Assembly: GCA_017561825.1 (NCBI GenBank)
Contig: JAFZBK010000002.1
Span: 1-64,000, forward strand
Reading direction: 5' to 3'
Source of the DNA: Prevotella sp.
GTDB lineage: Bacteria > Bacteroidota > Bacteroidia > Bacteroidales > Bacteroidaceae
DNA: 64,000 nt
Every line of letters begins with the position of its first letter. The stretch's first letter is position 1. Positions 17,877 through 25,188 of the stretch are shown here, one piece after another. The translations under genes and the position numbers were made by a program. Below the pieces are notes generated by a model. The model did no database searches. It was not told where the DNA came from and was given only the letters and a program-made list of their open reading frames with translations.

Positions 17877-18110
17877 AAAGACCTACCGTAACACCTAACA
17901 AAGAGGTAACATAAGACCTAACATCACACCTAACATGTCAACTTAGAACAGTCGTAAGACGAAAAACTGACAACCTTGTTCTGGCGAATCTCATTCTTGC
18001 TTCTTGCCTCTTGCTTCTTGCCTCTAAAATGTTAGGTCTTATGTTAGGTGTTACGTTAGGTGTTACGTTAGGTGTTTGTTACCTCTTATGTTAGGTCTTT
18101 TGGCACCCTT
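17877..18110. repeat. Inverted arrays of ACCTAAC / GTTAGGT repeats
   Basis: The left array (17877-17937) has five or so ACCTAAC-like words. The right array (18028-18102) has the reverse words GTTAGGT, including 12-bp direct repeats GTTAGGTGTTAC. Long parts of the two arrays are reverse complements (for example TAAGACCTAACAT), and a heptamer tract lies between them. No coding potential. Same architecture as 58523-58977. Confidence 0.6.
17992..18027. repeat. heptamer tandem tract (TTCTTGC/CTCTTGC)
   Basis: Units ATTCTTGC, TTCTTGC, CTCTTGC, TTCTTGC and CTCTAAA between the two ACCTAAC/GTTAGGT arrays. The unit is nearly the same as at 12881-12914 and 54348-54395. Confidence 0.7.
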
Positions 18111-18221
18111 TTTGCCTCTAAGTTACTCTAAATAAAGCAATTAACTATTTTCAATGGTAGGTCTTGAGGAAACTACAACATGTCTTGCCCTGGAAAAAGT
18201 TGACTCATAGAAGTCAACAAA

Positions 18222-18617
18222 ATGAAGTATTATCGAACAGAAAAGCAAAGACTTTATTACGACAAAATGATATCACTTTATCGTGACAAGCACATGGGAA
18301 GACAGAGAATTGAGAAAATAATTCCTGTTTCAAATCACACTATTTCAGAATGGATTCGTACCTTTGTAGCCGAAAACCCGAGTTACAAGAGTGAGCGTAT
18401 GAAACAGGCTGAAGAAAGAAGGAAGAAGAAGGCGGCGTTGGAATCCGTCGATACTCCTGTCCCCGGTGATGTTGAGTCACTGAAGGCAGAGGTTGCCCGT
18501 CTTCGTAAGGCCCTTAAGGAGGAATCCATGCGTGCAGACCTTTACAATGAGATTATCAACGTTGCAGAGGAGCAGTTCAAGATTCCCATCCGAAAAAAAG
18601 CTGGCACCAGGCAGTAA
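18222..18617 (+). CDS. IS3-family transposase OrfA (HTH protein)
   Basis: 131 residues. N-terminal helix-turn-helix that binds the IS ends (KHMGRQRIEKIIPVSNHTISEWI), then a leucine-zipper-like coiled coil (VESLKAEVARLRKALKEES). Near the end the codons CGA AAA AAA G form an A7 slippery run (18593-18599). A -1 slip there continues in frame into orfB, giving the OrfAB transposase, while normal reading stops at 18617. Confidence 0.9.
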   Translation: MKYYRTEKQRLYYDKMISLYRDKHMGRQRIEKIIPVSNHTISEWIRTFVAENPSYKSERMKQAEERRKKKAALESVDTPVPGDVESLKAEVARLRKALKEESMRADLYNEIINVAEEQFKIPIRKKAGTRQ

Positions 18618-19591
18618 CGAACCTGCATGCACTGGATTCCCTGAGATATCCGATAGAGGGCCAGTGCAGACTGCTTGGTGTATCAAAGCAGGCTTATTTC
18701 CAAAGAGACGAGGATGTCCTGATGCGTAAAGTCGCACAAGAGGAATTCGCCCTGTCCTATGTCCGGGAGATCCGCAGGAAGGATCCAGGCCTTGGCGGTG
18801 AGAAACTCTGGATGATGTACAAGCGCGACTTCACAGGTAACAAGCCCATGGGGCGTGACCGCTTCGGGGCTCTTATGGACAGGTACGGGCTGAAGGTCAG
18901 GAAGCGTGTGCGCAAGCCGCGTACGACAGATTCCACACACGGGCTTCCCGTATATCCGAACCTCATCAGGGATTTTATCCCGACAGCCCCCAACCAGCTG
19001 TGGGTAAGCGATATTACCTATATACCCATATGGCCGGGCGACGGCAGCTATTGCTTCTGCTACCTGTCTATGATGCTGGATGCGTATACGGAGGAGATCG
19101 TCGGCTGGAGCGTAGGTCCGACACTCGATACGGAATACCCGATACGCGCCCTGCAGATGGCTCTGGAGCGCATCAAGGACATCCCCAAGGAGCAGCTGGC
19201 GCTTATACATCACTCAGACCGCGGTGTCCAGTATGCCAGCAAGCGCTATGTGGAGCTGCTGGCGGAACACGGCATCGGCATCAGCATGACAGAGGACGGG
19301 AATCCCAAGGAGAACGCCCAGGCAGAACGGCTCAACAATACGATGAAGAACGAGCTGCTCAAGGACAAGCACTTCACGACACTTGCAGAGGTGATTGCGG
19401 CAATTATCGCGGCCGTCAGCTTCTACAACGAGGAGCGCATGCACATGAGCATCGACATGATGACTCCGAAGGAAGCCGCTGGATGTACGGGAGAGCTGAA
19501 GAAGCACTGGACAAGCTACAGGGAGCAGCACATCAGGGCAAGGCAACAAAACAGGGGTGAGATGAGGACAAATGGCGTTTCTCTTGCATAA
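18599..19591 (+). CDS. IS3-family transposase OrfB (DDE integrase, made by -1 frameshift)
   Basis: Catalytic half of the transposase. In the -1 frame it continues from orfA as SWHQAVTNLHALDSLRYPIE, then LLGVSKQAYFQRDEDVLMRK. The first in-frame ATG is only at 18722, so the frameshift supplies the N-terminal part. The HTH_21 region (GLGGEKLWMMYKRDF) is followed by an rve core with the DDE triad: Asp in WVSDITYIPIW, Asp in LIHHSDRGVQYAS and Glu in GNPKENAQAERLNN. The frame is intact to the stop at 19591, so the element could still be active. Codon use is more GC-rich than in the flanking intergenic DNA. Confidence 0.93.
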   Translation, partial: SWHQAVTNLHALDSLRYPIEGQCRLLGVSKQAYFQRDEDVLMRKVAQEEFALSYVREIRRKDPGLGGEKLWMMYKRDFTGNKPMGRDRFGALMDRYGLKVRKRVRKPRTTDSTHGLPVYPNLIRDFIPTAPNQLWVSDITYIPIWPGDGSYCFCYLSMMLDAYTEEIVGWSVGPTLDTEYPIRALQMALERIKDIPKEQLALIHHSDRGVQYASKRYVELLAEHGIGISMTEDGNPKENAQAERLNNTMKNELLKDKHFTTLAEVIAAIIAAVSFYNEERMHMSIDMMTPKEAAGCTGELKKHWTSYREQHIRARQQNRGEMRTNGVSLA

Positions 19592-19650
19592 TCTCTGGAA
19601 ATTGTTTACTTTTGCACCCAGACAACAGAAATTAGGGTTAGATGTCACCC

Positions 19651-19768
19651 GTCAACCTATTGCAGGGTTAACCAATGACAGTCAACTTGAAAAAGTTTTT
19701 ACGTTTAACCGAGTCAACTAATCCTAGGGTTAAGAAGAATGGTAGTCAACCTAAATCAGGGAACTACA
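19651..19768. repeat. Four GTCAAC repeats at the right end of the IS
   Basis: GTCAAC starts at 19651, 19681, 19713 and 19745, so the spacing is 30-32 bp. Three of the four continue as (C/T)TAnnnC(A/T)AGGG. The left end has one counterpart in inverse orientation (CCCTGG...GTTGAC, 18188-18203). Probably transposase-binding sites. Confidence 0.55.
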
Positions 19769-19810
19769 ACAATTTATTTTCGATAACTTCCAAATATTTA
19801 AGGCAATACG

Positions 19811-20650
19811 TTAGAAATAGCCACGTATTGCCTCTATCCTGTTCTCGATTTCATCACGCAGATTGGGGAAGAAATCAATGCCGGTGAGTTGTTCGATCTC
19901 GTCAACGTTGGTGGCGTTCTTGAACATACTGCGACTGTTATGACTGCTGTTCTCGTAGATGAAGCCAATGGCCTTAGGACCGTCCTGCAAGCAGAGGATG
20001 ACCTTGAAGAAGCGTTCGGGCACCACCACCTTCTGTCGGCCAATGGTACGATGCTGTCCATCACTGAGCAGCGGTCCGCAAACGATATAGATATCCCCGT
20101 ATTTACGAGCCCAACGTCTGCAAGCAACTTCAAGATCGTTCCAGGCACCCTCGTTCAAAGCATGCACCTGTGGACAGACGTTCGTGAAAAGGAACGTCTC
20201 GTTCATGGCCTTGCGGTCCCATTTGTTATCACCCGCAGGGCACATATGGCCGCGGTCGAAGCCTGAATTGAAGTAGTCGGCATCAGTAACACGAGGCGAA
20301 GGTGCATCACTATCCTCATGGAACACCTCGCTATGACGCTCCACCCCACCGCTTGTATGCTCAGCCGTGAGGTGCCATGCCACCCAGTTGGGAATCTTGG
20401 TCTGGGTGTTATAGCTGACGATATAGCCAGTGCGCTTCAGGATAACCTCAGGAACGCCTTTCATCTTCGCTGGCTGTTCCATCGGGTTGTTGTTGGTTGT
20501 TTTCACCTTCTTGGCTTTCGCCTTACCGCCGTCATTTGTGTCGGTTGACTGTGTATAGAACGACTCCGGGAGTCCTTTGGGATTCTCGTTTCCCTTGCAT
20601 GCCATGAGCAATATACCCACACATGCGATGATCCAATAGCATTTCTTCAT
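19811..20650 (-). CDS. DNA/RNA non-specific endonuclease, lipoprotein
   Basis: Exported nuclease of the NUC1/Endonuclease G type, 279 residues from ATG 20650. Lipoprotein signal MKKCYWIIACVGILLMAC (lipid Cys18) followed by KGNENPKG. After a charged linker, the ENDO_NUC core carries the active-site motif GFDRGHMCPAGD (His is the general base), with the metal Asn in FTNVCPQ. It probably degrades nucleic acids at the outer membrane for nutrient scavenging. The longer frame starts in a terminator hairpin and is rejected. A TATATTCG sequence about 12 nt before the ATG, with TTTG 19 nt further up, is a possible promoter. Confidence 0.92.
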   Translation of the reverse strand: MKKCYWIIACVGILLMACKGNENPKGLPESFYTQSTDTNDGGKAKAKKVKTTNNNPMEQPAKMKGVPEVILKRTGYIVSYNTQTKIPNWVAWHLTAEHTSGGVERHSEVFHEDSDAPSPRVTDADYFNSGFDRGHMCPAGDNKWDRKAMNETFLFTNVCPQVHALNEGAWNDLEVACRRWARKYGDIYIVCGPLLSDGQHRTIGRQKVVVPERFFKVILCLQDGPKAIGFIYENSSHNSRSMFKNATNVDEIEQLTGIDFFPNLRDEIENRIEAIRGYF

Positions 20651-20685
20651 ATCGAGTGCGAATATACAACTTTCGGATGAAAACA

Positions 20686-20718
20686 CAAAAAAATCGGATG
20701 GAAAAATTTCCATCCGAT
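20686..20718 (-). terminator. Rho-independent terminator of the small-protein unit
   Basis: On the minus strand ATCGGATGGAAA, a two-base loop, TTTCCATCCGAT and then seven T. The perfect 12-bp stem and U-run lie about 50 nt after the stop of the 32-residue gene. It also separates that unit from the nuclease gene. Confidence 0.85.
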
Positions 20719-20766
20719 CTTGATAGTATCTTTAGAATAATCTAACTGTTCAAATGAAACGAAGCC

Positions 20767-20865
20767 TTATGGCAAGATGTACTCGTTTGACTTCGACACC
20801 AGCACGTTGGCCTCTTTCCAGCTATTCTTGATAGCGTTCACAATTTTCTGCATTGTCTTTTTCAT
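20767..20865 (-). CDS. 32-residue small protein, unknown
   Basis: Short gene of 33 codons, starting MKKTMQKIVNA and ending SKSNEYILP. The first 20 residues can form a basic amphipathic helix with one Trp. The tail is polar. AAAGGAAAAG lies just before the ATG. A full promoter (21083-21113) and a strong terminator (20686-20718) bracket it, so it is a free-standing transcription unit rather than chance. No signal peptide, no Cys. I do not recognise the family; a small regulatory, membrane-active or leader-type peptide are all possible. A 17-codon micro-ORF precedes it on the same transcript. Confidence 0.6.
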   Translation of the reverse strand: MKKTMQKIVNAIKNSWKEANVLVSKSNEYILP

Positions 20866-20884
20866 TTTTCTTTTCCTTTGAATT

Positions 20885-20938
20885 TTATTCGACCTTTTCT
20901 CGCCATGGCAAAGCAGAAACAAGTTTCGCTTTGCTCAT
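20885..20938 (-). CDS. 17-residue upstream micro-ORF
   Basis: ATG at 20938 reads MSKAKLVSAL then PWREKVE and stops 19 nt before the next ATG. The DNA also forms a hairpin: GCAAAGC-AGAAAC / GTTTC-GCTTTGC (about 20909-20934), so the coding signal may be a by-product of RNA structure. It is in the leader of the 32-residue gene and could act in attenuation. Confidence 0.3.
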   Translation of the reverse strand: MSKAKLVSALPWREKVE

Positions 20939-21082
20939 CTGGCTTATCGAAAACGTTCTTTATAACATCAATCAATTAAACATCAAATACATCAACAATC
21001 TTTTTACCTAACTAACTACCTATTCTATTAGCAGTTACTATTTGTTATCCTGTATCGCAAAGGATCTCTCCGTTTGCGAGTG

Positions 21083-21113
21083 CAAAGGTACGACAATCCC
21101 CTGAGCCCCACAA
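21083..21113 (-). promoter_or_regulatory. Promoter of the small-protein unit
   Basis: On the minus strand TTG (21113-21111), 20 nt, then TACCTTTG (21090-21083): a full consensus match. It predicts a leader of about 210 nt before the 32-residue gene. Confidence 0.75.
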
Positions 21114-21120
21114 CAAATAG

Positions 21121-21152
21121 CGGCATTTCTCGTTGGAAATGCCGTTTTTTTT
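21121..21152 (+). terminator. Terminator-like hairpin
   Basis: CGGCATTTC, six-base loop, GAAATGCCG, then eight T on the plus strand. No plus-strand gene precedes it. On the minus strand it lies 28 bp after the stop of the MG2-like gene and could end that transcript, but the U-run is on the other side. Confidence 0.55.
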
Positions 21153-21179
21153 GACCTTCATCAATGCGCTTGACGCAAA

Positions 21180-23960
21180 TCAATCATGGGGGAAGACACC
21201 TGCTGTGCTGACGCGGATTCGGGTGTTGTGACCGTTGTTGTAGAAGGTGGCTTTGTAGTGTCCGTCAGCATCGAGATTCGCATTGGGATTCCAATAGAGC
21301 GTACGACGATGATCTGCCTGCGGCAAACGGGCATTACTATAGTCGGGATGATAGAATTCATCAGGGAAATACATGCCATGAAGGATGATACGACGGTCGC
21401 GATAGGTATAGCGTTTGGCATCATCAGGCACCAAGACGAAGTCGAGCGTGACATCAGCCACGGAAGTCGACACTTCCTGCGGCTTGTCCTCATTGCGCAG
21501 CTCGAAGTCGGTAAACAACCGGATATTCTTCTGACGGTTCAGATGGATATTCCTATAGACGGAAGTACCTGTACGGAAAGCTGTTGTCTCGATGGTGGCA
21601 TCAGGTACGAAGGTACGGTAGAATGTATAGGGTGCCTGCAGATTGTCGCTCATGCGTGCCTCAACATTGAAGGTGCGGGAACTGTTGCAGTTTCCCAAGA
21701 GGAGCATGCTGACCTGCACGGGGAAACGACGGAAGTTCAGCTTACCGAACGATAAGCCGTAGTCGGTGGCGAGGTTATACAGCTCGTAGGTATCATAGAC
21801 ATAGGCCGGCTTGGAGTAGTCGATGGAATGACGACCATGGCGGCGGTGTGCCTTCACCTCCACTTCCTGCAGCTGCGCATCGAACTTGGAGATTCGCGTA
21901 GTATCAACCAGCAGACCCGCATCGCCGCCAAAGGCGTTCTTCTCATCTGGAAGATGACACTGGTAGTAGTCGTATTTGCGGGCAAAGATAGGATAGAACA
22001 GGTCGCGCTTGACATAGAAATCAGGCCACTCATCCTCGTTGATCATTCCCTCTAACTCCCATTTCTGGTGTCTTTTCTCATTGATATCCTTCTTATGGGC
22101 CGAGAGGAACAGGATTCCATCGCCATAGAACGGCGGTACATTGAATGAAAAACGACCGCCGTTGGTGGTTTCCATGTTGATACTGGCGATATCCTGACCC
22201 AGCACCAACTCACCATTCAACACCACCTCATAGCGCAAGGCACCGTTGTCATCACCGAAGTAAGGATCGAAAGCACTCTGGGGGTTGGATGACTGCTCGG
22301 GGGCACTAACCTCCTCAACCTGAGAATTTCCTTCGATGCTTGCTGCTTCTTTCAGTTCCTCCTCTTCAATCAGACTGCGCAGTCCCATCGAATCAGCAGT
22401 CTCCTCATCCTGGTCGCAATAGCCGAAGATACCTGTCAGCCAATAGTCCACCTCGCACTCACGGATATCATCAAACGGGATGGTCTTATAGACAGCACCC
22501 TCCACGGTCATGGTCTGCTCAGGCTGGTAACGTGGCGGAACGGGAGCAGTCATGTCATGATAGTCGTAACGCCGCCATCCTTGCACCATCATCAGCAGAT
22601 CGAGTGCCTGACGGTGCTCCTCATCATCTTTCTCAAAGTAATAGTTGGGATAGGCGATGAAGCCCTGAAGGTCGCTGCTGAGAAGGAGATCAGTCATGAT
22701 ATTCCCAGTATCATAGGTGGGATCATCCGTTGAGCCATCACGCACACTGATGGAGATATGCTTTGCTTCTGCAGGAGCCTGGAAATCCAATGTGATGGGG
22801 GCAAACGACTGGTACTCATCTTCTATCCCGCTAACCGTGATGGGCTGCATGTTGTAGTCGTGGTGGTTGACAAAGAACAGGCGGTCAGCCAAGGGTTGTC
22901 CGTACTCATCAATGACCAGCAAATCGCAAACGCCAGTGGGAATGTTTGACGTGTCTATCCTTACTACCCCGCTGCCGTTCAGTTTCTGGAAATGCTTCAG
23001 GATGCCACGACAGAGCACTGCCAATCCGTATTCATGACCATCATCCATTCCTTTGAGCGTGACATGTGCAGTGATGGCGTTGTCTTGCACTTCCACATGA
23101 AGGGCACAGCCATCCTGTAATATTTTCCCCAGACCGAAAGAATAATCCTTGTCGTGATAGTTAAAGCGCGCCTTCATCCCATCATCCTCAGGCACATCCA
23201 CGGTAAACACACCGCGGCCCTGATGCGAGGTGCTGATGGGTATCCTCCTTTTTCCTACATCGACCGTTCCTTGAATATCCACCCACTCCCCTTCTTCGGT
23301 CAATGCTTCGAAGGCTACGTTACAACGGGTACCGGCAATCAGATTACCGCCCTCGGGGTAGAAGTTCACCTTGAGCTGTTCCTTCAACTCCTTTTCGTTG
23401 CGGGTTTTCGGACGACTAACAATGTATTTCTGCAGGTAGTCGCCAGTTGAATCAGGACGCTCATATACAGGAACCACACGACTGTATATCGTACCGTACT
23501 GACGGAAGAAATCATGGGCCATCCTGCGACTGTAGAACTGCTCACGATCCTTACGGTTATAAGGGTGCTCAGTAACACAGAAGTTCAGCATCCACTTGGT
23601 GTAGGCACGCAGCTCGTAATAGCCGGAATAGAGCGAATCCCTCAAGGCGAAATTACCGTCACCATGACCATCCGCCGAAACAATCAGACGCTGGCGCTCC
23701 ACAACCAGTCCGTCGGGCGAAACCAGTTCGACATAGACTATACGACTCATGTCGGTATAACTCAGATCATCAGCCCGCACCACATAACTCTTGTACCAGA
23801 TGGTATCCCCTTTATAATAGCAGGTGTTGTCGAGATGAAGATACACTTTCTCCTGCACGGGCGCATCTTTCAGCACACTTGCAATACTGTCGAGCTTGCT
23901 CTGCGACATAGCAGTCAACCCCACAAGAATCATCAGGAAGGTGAAAACAACTCTCTTCAT
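21180..23960 (-). CDS. Large exported MG2/alpha-2-macroglobulin-like protein
   Basis: Periplasmic or outer-membrane protein of 926 residues from ATG 23960 (MKRVVFTFLMILVGLTAMSQ signal peptide). The N-terminal MG2-like region contains VQEKVYLHLDNTCYYKGDTIWYKSY (here quoted in part: YLHLDN, YKGDTIWYK), typical of Bacteroidetes proteins sometimes annotated as TonB-dependent receptor plug domain proteins. Further Ig-like beta domains follow, and a late plug-like part with FDAQLQEVEVKAHRR. The C-terminal motif LYWNPNANLDADGHYKATFYN is common in the family. Exact role unknown; it is probably an envelope scaffold. The longer frame through the promoter region is rejected. Confidence 0.75.
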   Translation of the reverse strand: MKRVVFTFLMILVGLTAMSQSKLDSIASVLKDAPVQEKVYLHLDNTCYYKGDTIWYKSYVVRADDLSYTDMSRIVYVELVSPDGLVVERQRLIVSADGHGDGNFALRDSLYSGYYELRAYTKWMLNFCVTEHPYNRKDREQFYSRRMAHDFFRQYGTIYSRVVPVYERPDSTGDYLQKYIVSRPKTRNEKELKEQLKVNFYPEGGNLIAGTRCNVAFEALTEEGEWVDIQGTVDVGKRRIPISTSHQGRGVFTVDVPEDDGMKARFNYHDKDYSFGLGKILQDGCALHVEVQDNAITAHVTLKGMDDGHEYGLAVLCRGILKHFQKLNGSGVVRIDTSNIPTGVCDLLVIDEYGQPLADRLFFVNHHDYNMQPITVSGIEDEYQSFAPITLDFQAPAEAKHISISVRDGSTDDPTYDTGNIMTDLLLSSDLQGFIAYPNYYFEKDDEEHRQALDLLMMVQGWRRYDYHDMTAPVPPRYQPEQTMTVEGAVYKTIPFDDIRECEVDYWLTGIFGYCDQDEETADSMGLRSLIEEEELKEAASIEGNSQVEEVSAPEQSSNPQSAFDPYFGDDNGALRYEVVLNGELVLGQDIASINMETTNGGRFSFNVPPFYGDGILFLSAHKKDINEKRHQKWELEGMINEDEWPDFYVKRDLFYPIFARKYDYYQCHLPDEKNAFGGDAGLLVDTTRISKFDAQLQEVEVKAHRRHGRHSIDYSKPAYVYDTYELYNLATDYGLSFGKLNFRRFPVQVSMLLLGNCNSSRTFNVEARMSDNLQAPYTFYRTFVPDATIETTAFRTGTSVYRNIHLNRQKNIRLFTDFELRNEDKPQEVSTSVADVTLDFVLVPDDAKRYTYRDRRIILHGMYFPDEFYHPDYSNARLPQADHRRTLYWNPNANLDADGHYKATFYNNGHNTRIRVSTAGVFPHD

Positions 23961-23966
23961 CTTTTG

Positions 23967-23974
23967 CAAAGGTA
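23967..23974 (-). promoter_or_regulatory. -7 element directly before the MG2-like gene
   Basis: TACCTTTG on the minus strand ends six bases before the ATG at 23960. This would give a transcript with almost no leader. No clear -33 TTG. Confidence 0.4.
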
Positions 23975-24047
23975 CATCTTTTTTACATTCTTCCTGCTGC
24001 TTTACACAAAAAAACACAAAACAATCTGCGTTTTCCCATTTTTTTTG

Positions 24048-24055
24048 TACATTTG
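24048..24055 (+). promoter_or_regulatory. -7 element directly before aguA
   Basis: TACATTTG ends eight bases before the ATG at 24064, again implying a very short or absent leader. No clear -33 TTG. Confidence 0.4.
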
Positions 24056-24063
24056 TCATCGAA

Positions 24064-25158
24064 ATGAAGACATTACTTCCTGCGGAATGGGAACCGCAAT
24101 GGGGCGTTCAGCTGACGTGGCCACATGAGGGAACAGACTGGAAGCCGTATCTGAAGGAGATTACGGATACCTATCTGGAGATGGCTCGTGCCATTACGCA
24201 ATACGAGATGCTGCTGGTGGTGGCACCCGATATCTCATTGGTACGCCAACAACTCATTGATGGGAATGTTGACATCAGTCGTGTGGTGTTCCACCAGTGC
24301 CCTACTAATGATACGTGGGCAAGGGATCATGGGTTCATTACGTTGAAGATGAGAGATGAAAGAGGAGAGATGAGAGATGAAAAAGGAGAGATGAGAGATG
24401 AAAGAGGAGAGATGAGAGATGAAAGAGAAGAGATGGTGATGCTGGATTTCTGTTTCAACGGCTGGGGCAAGAAGTTCAAGGCTGAGAAAGACAATGCCAT
24501 CAACAAAAGCTTGTTTCCTTCTCTCATCTCTCATCTCTCATCTCTCATCTACGAAAGTTGTCTCGACTTCGTCCTCGAGGGTGGAAGCATTGAGAGTGAC
24601 GGGAAAGGTACAATCTTCACCACCTCATCCTGTCTGCTGGCTCCAAACCGTAACCAGCCGCTTACTCGTGAGCAAATAGAAGAGGAACTGAAAAGACGAC
24701 TCCATGCGGAGCGAATCGTATGGATAGATCACGGTCATCTGACCGGTGATGACACTGACGGACATATCGACACATTAGCGCGCATTGCCCCTAACGACAC
24801 CTTAATATATATAGGTTGTGACGATGAGGGGGATGAGCAATTTGTTGAGCTGAAGGCAATGGAGGATCAACTCGCAACCTTCCGTACCCGCCAAGGGAAG
24901 CCCTACCGTCTGCTCAGACTGCCCCTACCCGACCCGATTTACGATGATGGGGAGCGGTTACCGGCTACGTATGCGAACTACCTCATCATCAACGGGGCTG
25001 TACTGGTTCCCACTTACGGTCAGGCCGACAAGGATGCGGAGGCCATCCGCATCATCCAACAGGCTTTTCCCGACAGAAAGATGATTCCCATCGACAGCAG
25101 AACGATCATCCGGCAACATGGTTCCATCCACTGCTGTACAATGCAGTTTCCACTCTAA
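24064..25158 (+). CDS. aguA: Agmatine deiminase with two heptamer-repeat insertions
   Basis: Converts agmatine to N-carbamoylputrescine and ammonia in putrescine synthesis. 364 residues from ATG 24064 (MKTLLPAEWEPQWG, the family N-terminus). Guanidino-modifying fold residues are TWARDHGF (about 85-92), LEGGSIESDGKGT, the catalytic His in DTDGHIDT, and the catalytic Cys in GSIHCCTMQ near the C-terminus. Two loops are enlarged by simple repeats: residues about 96-123 are four copies of MRDERGE-like heptapeptides, and about 152-163 read LISHLSSLIY. Both are translated from heptamer tracts that are reverse complements of each other. Active-site motifs are intact, so the enzyme is probably functional. 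aguB follows after 30 bp. Confidence 0.95.
   Translation: MKTLLPAEWEPQWGVQLTWPHEGTDWKPYLKEITDTYLEMARAITQYEMLLVVAPDISLVRQQLIDGNVDISRVVFHQCPTNDTWARDHGFITLKMRDERGEMRDEKGEMRDERGEMRDEREEMVMLDFCFNGWGKKFKAEKDNAINKSLFPSLISHLSSLIYESCLDFVLEGGSIESDGKGTIFTTSSCLLAPNRNQPLTREQIEEELKRRLHAERIVWIDHGHLTGDDTDGHIDTLARIAPNDTLIYIGCDDEGDEQFVELKAMEDQLATFRTRQGKPYRLLRLPLPDPIYDDGERLPATYANYLIINGAVLVPTYGQADKDAEAIRIIQQAFPDRKMIPIDSRTIIRQHGSIHCCTMQFPL
24349..24432. repeat. Heptamer tract inside aguA: four 21-bp units
   Basis: Each 21-bp unit (ATGAGAGATGAAAGAGGAGAG type) is three 7-mers and so seven codons, which keeps the frame open. Copies differ at single bases only. Confidence 0.9.
24519..24550. repeat. Second heptamer tract inside aguA, inverted relative to the first
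   Basis: Four CTCTCAT units plus a partial one, reverse complement of the GAGATGA units at 24349-24432. The two could pair into a stem of more than 25 bp in the mRNA with a loop of about 90 nt. Confidence 0.9.
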
Positions 25159-25188
25159 AAAGAATTGATATAATTAATAACATAGGAT

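Larger units (their letters stand above)
18181..19768 (+). mobile_element. IS3-family insertion sequence, about 1.59 kb
   Basis: Complete-looking IS3-family element with orfA and orfB in an overlapping -1 arrangement. The proposed ends start with TGTCTTGCCCTGG (18181) and end with the imperfect complement CAGGGAACTACA (19768). The terminal 25 bp match at about 17 positions, with the family's TG...CA tips. The flanks carry ACA on both sides (18178-18180 and 19769-19771), a possible 3-bp target duplication. The right end carries four GTCAAC repeats. It sits between the 16201 gene and the nuclease gene and appears to have inserted beside the ACCTAAC/GTTAGGT array without breaking a gene. Confidence 0.8.

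Noticed and set aside
19000-19560. Plus-strand frame of 186 codons overlapping the transposase
   Set aside because: Arg/Gln-rich shadow of orfB in another frame; the DDE motifs are in the orfB frame.
23896-24063. N-terminal extension of aguA
   Set aside because: The extra 56 codons cross the divergent promoter region and have no similarity to agmatine deiminases, which start at MKTLLPAEWEPQWG.
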